The notes under the pieces were generated by a model. It was given only the letters and a program-made list of their open reading frames with translations. It was not told the DNA's origin and did not search any database. This document shows, in pieces, positions 1 to 5,763 of a DNA stretch of 5,763 nucleotides. This DNA comes from an uncultured Synergistales bacterium (GTDB lineage: Bacteria > Synergistota > Synergistia > Synergistales > Aminobacteriaceae). The stretch spans positions 1-5,763 of the forward strand of contig CAJOGG010000099.1 in assembly GCA_905234205.1 (NCBI GenBank), read 5' to 3'. Made by a program: the position numbers and the translations under genes. The stretch's first letter is position 1. The number at the start of each line of letters is the position of its first letter.

Positions 1-1423
1 ACCAACGAATACTTCCGGTAATATCGCCGCTAGTTGTCAGTTTAACGCGATAATCTCCGCTGCCTGCCGTAATTGATACAGGGATAGGTGTATCCACAGC
101 CGCATCTTCATAGAAAATATCGAACGATCTTTTTACTTCAGGTTCTGGTGGTGTACCTATCGTAGTCATTTTGACGGTAACATCAAGACTGACCTTGTTA
201 TCTTCAGAATCAACGAAAGTTATTACGGCGCTATGATCTGCAGAGACTGAAGGGACGGCGGGTGTTACTGTAATAGGGATATTGCCAGAAGTTAGTGAAG
301 TGTCGCTCGGGAGGTCTACGCTGATAGTTGCAAAAGTTGCCGTAAAATCGCACGATACATCGTAACTTACGGGCGCATGATTCGTAAACGCGGCGTTCAG
401 AGTTTTTGCTTCTCTATCTGCGGAAGTGAACTCAAAGCTCAATGACGTTGTAGCAAGTTCAATAGGCGTCCATCCTTCAACAGGGGTTAAATCTTCGCTA
501 ACATCAGAAAAAGTTACAGGCCAACCCAACACTCTTACTATTAGCTCGTCGCCCTTTTTGGCTTCAGTCAAAGGTATACGGACAACTGCGTCAGTACTAT
601 CAGCTACGATTGAGCCTTCATTAAATTTAAGTCGTATGGAAGTAACTCCATAGTCGCCGCTATCCCCGTCAAGGTTGTCATTGCTGGTTCCTGTTATATC
701 AAACGATAGCCAATAAGGCAGATTAATATCCTTGGAATTTATGTAGGAAGCATAACCTTCATCATCGGGCGCAATAACGTCAACTATGTAAGAATGCGTT
801 ACAACGTTGAGATCCGTGCTTACATCATGTGATACTACACGTCTAAATCTGCTTCGTTGTGCGGCTCTCCCCGTGTCCTCTTTCCAAAGTTCAATATCAT
901 CGCCGTTAGTATTGTAAACGTAGTCATAAAATTCTACGACTTCCACTGATAAATCAAAGCTCACGTTGATCGTTGCAGATTCAAAATAATCGCCGCTGAT
1001 TTTTGGGGTCAAAGTGAATCCATAAGAATCAGCACTTTCTGGAAGTAAGCCTACAAGTACGAGAACGTCGCCCGAGTCATCTTTCGTGAAGGTTGGAGTT
1101 AAGAAATCGTAGTCTTCACTTATAGGCCTAAAATCCCACGAAAGCTCATAGTTGACAAATATTTCATCTCCGTCTGCCTCTTCAGGTGGGACAATTTCAT
1201 CGGTGTCATCTTCTTTTAATGCAAGTTTGGGAATGTGATACTTTACGTAGTAGTTGTAGCCTTCATAAAATTCAAGGTCTTCGTATTCAGTAAATATCTC
1301 AAAATCGAGTTCGCTATCGTCGTCAATCTCAAGTGTATAACTTTCCGCATATGCCATTGAAATAGCAAATAACGCCGCCAGCATTGCCAGCAACGTTACA
1401 CGAAATATTTTATTAACTTTCAA
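1..1423 (-). CDS. Exported Ig-like repeat protein, 3' end beyond the window (paralogue of its upstream neighbour)
   Basis: The frame is open from a TTG at 1423 to the left edge, giving 474 complete codons and no stop; I translated it by hand. TTG is chosen because a perfect AAGGAGG lies 7 nt upstream and the translation then starts with a signal peptide: basic MKVNK, a hydrophobic stretch at about 8-23, and likely cleavage after AYA at 26. There is no lipobox cysteine. The mature N-terminus is very acidic (13 Asp/Glu in residues 27-56). Residues 55-310 match the upstream neighbour block by block: GYNYYVKYHIPKLALKE at 55-71, a V-G-L-L-P-x-S segment at 123-130, LPYWLSF at 235-241, and AVV...GWPV at 279-303. 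The G-x-L-P-x-S-x-x-x-Y-x-F and LP-x-WL patterns resemble He_PIG/cadherin-like Ig domains. Residues 324-423 look like a further beta-sandwich, then a proline hinge (TPPEPE, 424-429) and the start of another domain. The function is not recognised; a surface or periplasmic adhesive or structural role is inference. Confidence 0.85.
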   Translation of the reverse strand, partial: MKVNKIFRVTLLAMLAALFAISMAYAESYTLEIDDDSELDFEIFTEYEDLEFYEGYNYYVKYHIPKLALKEDDTDEIVPPEEADGDEIFVNYELSWDFRPISEDYDFLTPTFTKDDSGDVLVLVGLLPESADSYGFTLTPKISGDYFESATINVSFDLSVEVVEFYDYVYNTNGDDIELWKEDTGRAAQRSRFRRVVSHDVSTDLNVVTHSYIVDVIAPDDEGYASYINSKDINLPYWLSFDITGTSNDNLDGDSGDYGVTSIRLKFNEGSIVADSTDAVVRIPLTEAKKGDELIVRVLGWPVTFSDVSEDLTPVEGWTPIELATTSLSFEFTSADREAKTLNAAFTNHAPVSYDVSCDFTATFATISVDLPSDTSLTSGNIPITVTPAVPSVSADHSAVITFVDSEDNKVSLDVTVKMTTIGTPPEPEVKRSFDIFYEDAAVDTPIPVSITAGSGDYRVKLTTSGDITGSIRW

Positions 1424-1430
1424 AATTAAT

Positions 1431-1437
1431 CCTCCTT
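1431..1437 (-). promoter_or_regulatory. Ribosome binding site of the TTG-started exported protein, overlapping the preceding stop
   Basis: The minus strand reads AAGGAGG, then 7 nt, then TTG at 1423-1421. Its first two bases overlap the TAA stop (1438-1436) of the upstream gene. The perfect consensus decides the TTG start. The stop/SD overlap suggests that ribosomes finishing the first gene re-initiate on the second. Confidence 0.8.
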
Positions 1438-2359
1438 ACCATGAGAACCAACCTTTCTTAGGCTGTGGTTTAGTTTCTTCCTTCTCGGCCTTTTTTTCAA
1501 CTTTTTCCTGTGAGTAAGCAACTTCCCAACCGACTGACTTATATTTTTGCTCGTTATCAACCGTGAACATTACATGCACGACAGCTTTTGTGCCCTCAGC
1601 AACTTTAGCATTTGAGTTAAGAGTTACTACGACGGCTGCTATCTGTTCATCATTGTATGAGTCCTTAACTTTCTCGCTTACTTCGTACTTCAGCCATTCA
1701 GGAAGATCGATAACCGGCTTTCCGTCCTCTGACTCAATATAAGCTGAATAGACTAATTCATGATGGCTTTCACGCTGTGGGGCTCTGACTGTTACGGAAT
1801 AATTTGACGTTGCTTTGTGAATGTCAACGTTCTCCGCAGGCTTTACCGTGGAGTCAAATTCGCTGCCCGATACGATAAGCTCATGATCTGCCGGGTGAAC
1901 AAACAGTCTGTAATCTGTGTCAAAGCTTGTTCTAGTACCAATAGCTTCTTTGTAATCGCATTCAGTAACTTCCGCTATGATAGAAAACTCGTATGTATCG
2001 TCTGAAAGTGGCAGTATTCCAACTATTGTCAGCGTATCTGAATCAAAGTTGAAGTTCAATCCGTTCATTGCTTCCGGGGCTTCAGCTTTCCAGACAAACT
2101 TATACTTATCCGGAGTTACAAGCATTCCGTCATCGTCTTCATCGCCTGCGTTAAATTCTGTCAAAGTTAAGGCTGGCAAATGATACTTTGCTGTGTAATT
2201 GAAACCTGCTACACCGTCTTCAGCCGCGTTCTCAAAAATTTCCGGGATAGCATCTGCCACACCGTTAAGTTCATATCTGTATGACATAGCCATTGCTGAC
2301 GAAACGATTAACAACACCGCCATTAATGATAACGATACAACTAAAATTTTCTTACTCAT
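1436..2359 (-). CDS. Exported protein of unknown function with Ig-like segments and a Lys/Glu-rich tail
   Basis: The product has 307 residues if ATG at 2359 is used. That start is preferred: AAGGAGG lies 9 nt upstream, and translation gives a textbook signal peptide (MSKK, hydrophobic core about 5-21, cleavage likely after AMA at 24). An in-frame TTG at 2401 with its own SD would add 14 basic residues, giving 321. The mature part is predicted mostly beta. FNYTAKYHLPALTLTE (53-68), IVGILPLSDDTYEFSI (112-127), DLPEWLKYEV (218-227) and AVV...VGWEVAYS (259-283) have counterparts in the same order in the next gene, so the two are paralogues. The G-x-L-P-x-S-x-x-x-Y-x-F and LP-x-WL patterns recall He_PIG/cadherin-like Ig folds (inference). 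Residues 285-302 are a Lys/Glu/Pro-rich tail ending in an aromatic GWFSW terminus. There is one cysteine (C134), no lipobox, no catalytic motif and no sorting signal I recognise. The gene is separated from livF by a terminator and is probably the first gene of its own transcript. Function unknown. Confidence 0.85.
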   Translation of the reverse strand: MSKKILVVSLSLMAVLLIVSSAMAMSYRYELNGVADAIPEIFENAAEDGVAGFNYTAKYHLPALTLTEFNAGDEDDDGMLVTPDKYKFVWKAEAPEAMNGLNFNFDSDTLTIVGILPLSDDTYEFSIIAEVTECDYKEAIGTRTSFDTDYRLFVHPADHELIVSGSEFDSTVKPAENVDIHKATSNYSVTVRAPQRESHHELVYSAYIESEDGKPVIDLPEWLKYEVSEKVKDSYNDEQIAAVVVTLNSNAKVAEGTKAVVHVMFTVDNEQKYKSVGWEVAYSQEKVEKKAEKEETKPQPKKGWFSW

Positions 2360-2368
2360 AAATAATTT

Positions 2369-2375
2369 CCTCCTT
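2369..2375 (-). promoter_or_regulatory. Ribosome binding site for the preferred ATG start (2359)
   Basis: The minus strand reads AAGGAGG followed by a 9-nt AT-rich spacer and ATG. It lies inside the possible N-terminal extension, where AGG-AGG would be read as Arg-Arg. Because the protein starting here begins directly with a normal signal peptide, this site is taken as the main one. Confidence 0.7.
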
Positions 2376-2408
2376 AATGTTTTCTTTCTCGTAAATCTCA
2401 ATAAATTA

Positions 2409-2415
2409 CCTCCTT
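2409..2415 (-). promoter_or_regulatory. Second, upstream ribosome binding site for an alternative in-frame TTG start (2401)
   Basis: The minus strand reads AAGGAGG with a 7-nt spacer to TTG at 2401-2399, which is in frame with the ATG 42 nt downstream. Use of this start would add MRFTRKKTLRRKLF before the signal peptide. Sequence around both sites is alike (TTAAGGAGG, an AT-rich spacer, then TTGAG or ATGAG), so it may be a local duplication. Whether it is used cannot be told from sequence. Confidence 0.45.
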
Positions 2416-2465
2416 AATAAAAATCGGTTGCCCATTCACAGCTTTTATAAGCAACTTTAACGAAA

Positions 2466-2471
2466 ATTATA
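2466..2471 (-). promoter_or_regulatory. Candidate -10 box (TATAAT) for the two exported-protein genes
   Basis: A perfect TATAAT on the minus strand lies 14 nt past the T-tract of the livF terminator and about 107 nt before the ATG at 2359. No convincing TTGACA-like -35 is found 15-18 nt upstream; the hexamers there are GC-rich and partly belong to the terminator. A promoter in this gap is expected because the liv transcript should end just before it, but this exact box is tentative. Confidence 0.38.
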
Positions 2472-2484
2472 CACGCTAAACCAT

Positions 2485-2518
2485 AAAAACGCCCTCCCGC
2501 AAAAACTTCACGAGAGGG
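2485..2518 (-). terminator. Intrinsic terminator of the liv operon
   Basis: On the minus strand CCCTCTCG (2518-2511) pairs with CGGGAGGG (2499-2492) as an 8-bp stem containing one T-G wobble. The loop is 11 nt, and a run of five T (2489-2485) follows two bases after the stem. It lies 25 bp after the livF stop codon, where a Rho-independent terminator would be expected. The opposite strand lacks a comparable T-run after the stem, so it acts on leftward transcription only. Confidence 0.85.
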
Positions 2519-2542
2519 TCAAAACTTTCTTGCAACAAGTGA

Positions 2543-3277
2543 TTAACCGCCTAAGTATGCTGCTCTGACTTTGGGATTATTTAAGAGTTCTGCGCCTGTT
2601 CCTGATAAGCTGGTCGTGCCTACCTCCAACACGTAAGCTTTATGTGCAACCTTCAAGGCTGCGAATGCGTTTTGCTCAACAAGTAATATCGTGCGTCCTT
2701 GTGCGTTAATCTCGCGAATTATCCCGAATACTTCATCAACAAGTATAGGCGCGAGTCCCAAGCTAGGCTCATCAAGCATAAGTAAATCCGGCCTGCTCAT
2801 CAATGCACGACCAACCGCCAACATTTGCTGCTCTCCTCCGGATAAAGTGCTGCCCTTTTGTCTACGTCGCTCCTTGAGCCTTGGGAATAACGAGTACACA
2901 TATTCCATATCGTCAGCGATTCCCTTAACGTCATCGCGAATATATGCGCCTAGCGTTAAATTTTCCTCAACGGTTAATTGTGGGAGAATGCGTCGTCCTT
3001 CCGGGCTTAACGAGATTCCTAACTTAACGTGAGCTTCTGCGGGCTTGTTCAAAATTGAGACGGACTTATTATCGCGTGGGGAAGTGTAAGTCATTTCGTC
3101 GGCACGAGATTTCACTAGGCCCATTATCGAACGAATAACGCTGGATTTTCCGGCACCATTAGCTCCAATCAACGTAACTATTTCGCCGCGGTTAATTTCA
3201 AGTGATACGTCACGAACTGCATGAATAGCTCCGTAATTCACGTTTAACTTTTCGATCTTCAACATTACGTCACTCAT
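2543..3277 (-). CDS. livF: Branched-chain amino acid type ABC transporter, ATP-binding protein LivF
   Basis: This 244-residue cytoplasmic ATPase is full length for LivF. It would pair with the LivG domain of the upstream fusion to drive uptake through LivH/LivM. Visible motifs are Walker A GANGAGKS (38-45), the LivF-type segment SPEGRRILPQLTVEENL (91-107) with Glu where other ATPases have the Q-loop Gln, signature LSGGEQQ (145-151), and Walker B LLMLDEPSLG (165-174) with catalytic Glu170. VEQN (200-203) has Gln in place of the H-loop His. Both substitutions are normal for LivF. The polar segment at about 58-83, between Walker A and the SPEGRR motif, is less like typical LivF, which usually reads SGEI-x-F-x-G there. 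The ATG directly follows the livMG stop (TAAATG), with AAGGGAG 10 nt upstream, inside livMG. A terminator follows, so this is the last gene of the operon. The alternative UrtE-type identity (urea) is less likely but depends on the unseen binding protein. Confidence 0.93.
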   Translation of the reverse strand: MSDVMLKIEKLNVNYGAIHAVRDVSLEINRGEIVTLIGANGAGKSSVIRSIMGLVKSRADEMTYTSPRDNKSVSILNKPAEAHVKLGISLSPEGRRILPQLTVEENLTLGAYIRDDVKGIADDMEYVYSLFPRLKERRRQKGSTLSGGEQQMLAVGRALMSRPDLLMLDEPSLGLAPILVDEVFGIIREINAQGRTILLVEQNAFAALKVAHKAYVLEVGTTSLSGTGAELLNNPKVRAAYLGG

Positions 3278-5122
3278 TTATGCCACGCTCCCTTCTGCTG
3301 CTGCTCCTGCGCCTAAATATGCCTCAATGACTCTTGGGTTAGCTTTGATTTCGTCGGGGGTACCCTGTGCAATGTGAACGCCCTGATCCAGAACTTGAAT
3401 ATAATCGCAGACATTCATAACGACTTTCATATCGTGTTCAATCAACAAAATCGTGAGGGTAAATTCATCACGTAGACGGCGAATAAATTTCATCAGCTCT
3501 TCAGACTCTTGAGGGTTCATTCCGGCGGCTGGCTCGTCAAGCAACAAGAACTCCGGTTTAGTGGCCAAGGCTCGTGCTATTTCGAGTCGTCTTTGTGCTC
3601 CGTATGGCAACGATGAAGCTTTTTCGTCCGCAAATTCTTCAAGGCCAAGCTGTGCGAGTAAATCCAAGGCTCTAGCTTTAACCGCGGCGTCCTCACGAAT
3701 CACATCAGTGAATATAAACGGTGCTAACGTTTGCCACCATTGATATTTTTGTCGGATTCTGCTGCCTATCATGACGTTCTGTAACACTGTTTCATGACCG
3801 AACAAGCGAATATTTTGGAAGGTGCGACTCATTCCAGCCTTGCAGACTTCATCAGGGCCAAGACCTCCGATTGATTTCCCCAAGAATTTTATCGTGCCTG
3901 AAGTTGGTTTATAGAAGCCGCTTATGACGTTGAAGGCCGAAGTTTTTCCTGCGCCGTTGGGGCCGATTAATCCTATAATTTGCCCGCGTTTGATTGTGAA
4001 GGTTAAGTTATCAATCGCTGATAGTCCCCCGAAACGCAATTTAACGTCCTGAAGCTCTAACACTGTTTCAGATTTTTCGCGCGACTCTTTGCTCTTGGCC
4101 TTCGATTTAGGGAAGAATACATCCCACGAAAATTCACGCATTCCCATAATTCCTTCACGCCTGAATATAATCACCATGATCAGCAGCAACGAGAATATAA
4201 CCATACGCATTCCAGGTATGCCGGGGATATTTATTGAGCCGATTGTGATAGGGTTCTCAACGAATCTTAGCCACTCTAACATTGTCGTAACTAACACAGA
4301 GCCGATTATAGAGCCTGTTACAGATCCAAGACCGCCAACAACGATTATCATCAAAATATTATAAGTCTGGGTTATCATGAACATACGCGGGTCAATCGTG
4401 GTTATCAAGTTACCCATCAACGCGCCGCCAAGCCCTCCACCGAAACAGCCTAACGTGAACGCTAAAACTTTTACGCGGAAAGTGTTAATGCCCATCATCT
4501 TGGCCGCAACTTCATCATCACGTACAGCACGCAACACGCCGCCGAAATTGCTACGTAACATGCAGACCATACAGAGCAAAACTATTCCTAAGCAGCCCCA
4601 GCTCATGAACAAAGTAGTATATGCAGGTATACCCTTTAAGCCTAGTGAACCATTAGTTAATCTCGCGCTATTAGTTATTAAGATTCGTATGATCTCTGCA
4701 AAACCTAACGTCGCTATTCCCAAGTAATCCCCGCCGAGTCTCAATACTGGCAACGCCACCAGCAAACCGAAGAACGCAGCAACTAGTCCAGCAAGAATCA
4801 ACGAGACTATAAAAGGCGCATTGACATTCAAGAGCCACGGGTAAATGTCCTCAAGAATCCACATTGAATTTTTCTGTGCAGGTGAGAGAACTAATAACGC
4901 TGATACATACGCCCCTATCGCCATAAATCCCGCATGACCTAGTGAAAACATTCCCGTTATTCCGTAAATGAGATTGAGACTTAACGCTAGAATCGCATTT
5001 ATCGCTATCAAGTTCAGGATTCTTTGCCAATAACCATTAAGCAACGTCGGAGCTTTATCGAGGAAGAACGCAAATAAAATTACAGCTATGATCGTGAGAA
5101 TTAAATTTCGTACTCTGTGCAT
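3278..5122 (-). CDS. livMG: Fused permease-ATPase of a branched-chain amino acid type ABC transporter (LivM-LivG)
   Basis: One 614-residue chain joins two normally separate subunits. Residues 1 to about 330 are a complete LivM permease (BPD_transp_2 family) with roughly eight hydrophobic segments. Family motifs are YGITGMFSLGHAGFMAIGAY (53-72), GDYLGIATLGFAEIIRIL (131-148) and the coupling-helix region LRAVRDDEVAAKMMGIN (197-213). A charged Lys/Ser/Glu linker spans about 339-352. Residues 354-614 are a complete LivG ATPase: Walker A GPNGAGKT (387-394), Q-loop Gln436, signature LPYGAQRRLEIARA (505-518), Walker B FLLLDEPAAG (525-534), H-loop His563, and the LivG-type C-terminal element ending in VIEAYLG (598-604). 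The junction has no stop, frameshift or internal SD; a GTG at Val354 lacks an upstream SD, so a separate LivG start is unlikely. ATG at 5122 overlaps the livH stop by one base (TAATG), with GGAGG 10 nt upstream. All ATPase residues are intact. The substrate is probably Leu/Ile/Val or a related amino acid. Confidence 0.94.
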   Translation of the reverse strand: MHRVRNLILTIIAVILFAFFLDKAPTLLNGYWQRILNLIAINAILALSLNLIYGITGMFSLGHAGFMAIGAYVSALLVLSPAQKNSMWILEDIYPWLLNVNAPFIVSLILAGLVAAFFGLLVALPVLRLGGDYLGIATLGFAEIIRILITNSARLTNGSLGLKGIPAYTTLFMSWGCLGIVLLCMVCMLRSNFGGVLRAVRDDEVAAKMMGINTFRVKVLAFTLGCFGGGLGGALMGNLITTIDPRMFMITQTYNILMIIVVGGLGSVTGSIIGSVLVTTMLEWLRFVENPITIGSINIPGIPGMRMVIFSLLLIMVIIFRREGIMGMREFSWDVFFPKSKAKSKESREKSETVLELQDVKLRFGGLSAIDNLTFTIKRGQIIGLIGPNGAGKTSAFNVISGFYKPTSGTIKFLGKSIGGLGPDEVCKAGMSRTFQNIRLFGHETVLQNVMIGSRIRQKYQWWQTLAPFIFTDVIREDAAVKARALDLLAQLGLEEFADEKASSLPYGAQRRLEIARALATKPEFLLLDEPAAGMNPQESEELMKFIRRLRDEFTLTILLIEHDMKVVMNVCDYIQVLDQGVHIAQGTPDEIKANPRVIEAYLGAGAAAEGSVA

Positions 5123-5763
5123 TAGATTTTATCCTCCAATCTCTCGCCTAATAATCCAGTCGGCCTGAACAACAAAATCAATATCAACAGCAGAAACGCA
5201 AACGCATCTTTGTAGCCTGATAACGTCGGAAAAAATGCCACTGACATAATTTCAACGAAACCTAGAATCAATCCGCCTATCATTGCGCCAGGCACCGATC
5301 CGATCCCACCGAAAACTGCCGCTATGAAAGCTTTTATTCCCGGGGTCATTCCCATGAACGGCTCAACACGAGGATAACGCAACGCCCACATTATTCCGGC
5401 CACAGCAGCCAACGCAGAACCAAGCCCAAACGCTAGAGCTATGATTTTATTGACCGATACACCCATCATTCTCGTTGTCTCAATGTCAAATGAGATCGCA
5501 CGCATTGCCAAGCCTGGTTTAGTCTTATAGAGCAGCCATAACAGACACCCAACTAACACGAAAGCCACAACAGGAACGAGAATCCCCAACGGAATTAAGC
5601 GAATTTTTCCGGGTAACTCTATTGGCTTCATCAAGATTGGAGGCTGAACAACTGGACGAGGCATTCCCGTAAACACGACCACCGCGAAATTTTCAATAAA
5701 GAACGATACGCCGATAGCACTTATTAGCGCAGAAATTCTAGGAGCTTCACGAAGAGGCTTGTA
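5122..5763 (-). CDS. livH: Branched-chain amino acid type ABC transporter permease LivH, N-terminus beyond the window
   Basis: The frame is open through the right edge, giving 213 residues plus a stop. LivH is usually about 290-310 residues, so some 80-95 N-terminal residues and the true start lie outside. The first visible residues, YKPLREAPRISALISAIGVS, already match mid-LivH sequence, so the GTG at 5682 is internal and not a start. Visible hydrophobic segments (fragment numbering) are about 11-31, 56-79, 106-128, 143-177 and 187-200. Family motifs are the coupling-helix region AMRAISFDIETTRMMGVSVNK (86-106), the SALAAVAGIMW segment (116-126), and GIKAFIAAVFGGIGSVPGAM (142-161), followed by the FRPTGLLG (199-206) C-terminal signature. 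It would form the translocation pore with the LivM half of the next gene. Its last codons contain the GGAGG of livMG, and the two genes overlap by one base, so translation is probably coupled. Confidence 0.93.
   Translation of the reverse strand, partial: YKPLREAPRISALISAIGVSFFIENFAVVVFTGMPRPVVQPPILMKPIELPGKIRLIPLGILVPVVAFVLVGCLLWLLYKTKPGLAMRAISFDIETTRMMGVSVNKIIALAFGLGSALAAVAGIMWALRYPRVEPFMGMTPGIKAFIAAVFGGIGSVPGAMIGGLILGFVEIMSVAFFPTLSGYKDAFAFLLLILILLFRPTGLLGERLEDKI

Noticed and set aside
426..653. Plus-strand open frame of 75 codons (and similar ones at 1817-2417)
   Set aside because: It lies antisense within well-supported exported-protein genes, with no ribosome binding site and no protein-like domain pattern.
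2427..2455. Possible hairpin GTTGC/GCAAC in the leader of the exported-protein gene, followed by a T-rich stretch (attenuator?)
   Set aside because: The stem is only 5 bp with a 19-nt loop, and the T-run is separated from it; too weak to call a terminator or riboswitch.
2691..3032. Plus-strand open frame of 113 codons inside livF (also 3561-3743, 4089-4364 and 4377-4727 inside livMG)
   Set aside because: All are antisense shadows of strongly conserved transporter genes; their translations show no recognisable motifs.
2543..3277. LivF lacks the H-loop histidine (Gln202) and the Q-loop glutamine (Glu93)
   Set aside because: EQN and SPEGRR are the usual residues at these places in LivF proteins, so this is a family trait and not a defect.
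4061..4063. GTG at the LivM-LivG junction as a separate livG start
   Set aside because: No Shine-Dalgarno sequence precedes it and the reading frame is continuous through the linker, so a true fusion is the simpler reading.
5122..5682. LivH as a complete 186-residue protein starting at GTG 5682
   Set aside because: The frame stays open to the window edge, and the upstream residues (YKPLREAPRISALISAIGVS) are typical LivH sequence, so the GTG is internal and the gene is cut by the edge.

Overview
All five genes lie on the minus strand, so the window reads right to left. Three at the right end form a branched-chain amino acid type ABC transporter operon (HAAT family). Two at the left encode related exported proteins of unknown function. 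The window suggests an AT-leaning bacterium with strong AAGGAGG ribosome binding sites and frequent TTG starts. My best guess is Synergistota, a phylum of amino-acid fermenters rich in liv operons and in Ig-like exported proteins. No marker gene is present, so this is only a guess; a Firmicutes relative is not excluded.

Transporter region (2543-5763). livH, an integral membrane permease, enters from the right edge without its N-terminus. It overlaps the next gene by one base (TAATG). That gene is a natural fusion of the second permease, LivM, to the first ATPase, LivG, in one 614-residue chain. Its stop codon directly abuts the start of livF, the second ATPase (TAAATG). Together they would form the membrane and motor parts of an importer: LivH and LivM line the translocation path and LivG and LivF hydrolyse ATP. 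No periplasmic binding protein is visible; in related operons it lies upstream, which here is beyond the right edge. Substrate identity therefore cannot be fixed. A good intrinsic terminator (2485-2518) closes the operon 25 bp after livF.

Intergenic region (2360-2542). It contains that terminator, a TATAAT -10 candidate just beyond it, and two Shine-Dalgarno sites in front of two in-frame starts of the next gene.

Exported-protein region (1-2401). A 307-residue protein with a signal peptide is followed by a second, larger one, which begins with TTG at 1423 and stays open to the left edge for at least 474 residues. The ribosome binding site of the second overlaps the stop codon of the first, so the pair is probably co-transcribed and translationally coupled. 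The two share aligned blocks in the same order and look like diverged tandem duplicates built of Ig-like beta domains. They are the least understood part of the window. No RNA gene, CRISPR array, insertion sequence or origin was seen.
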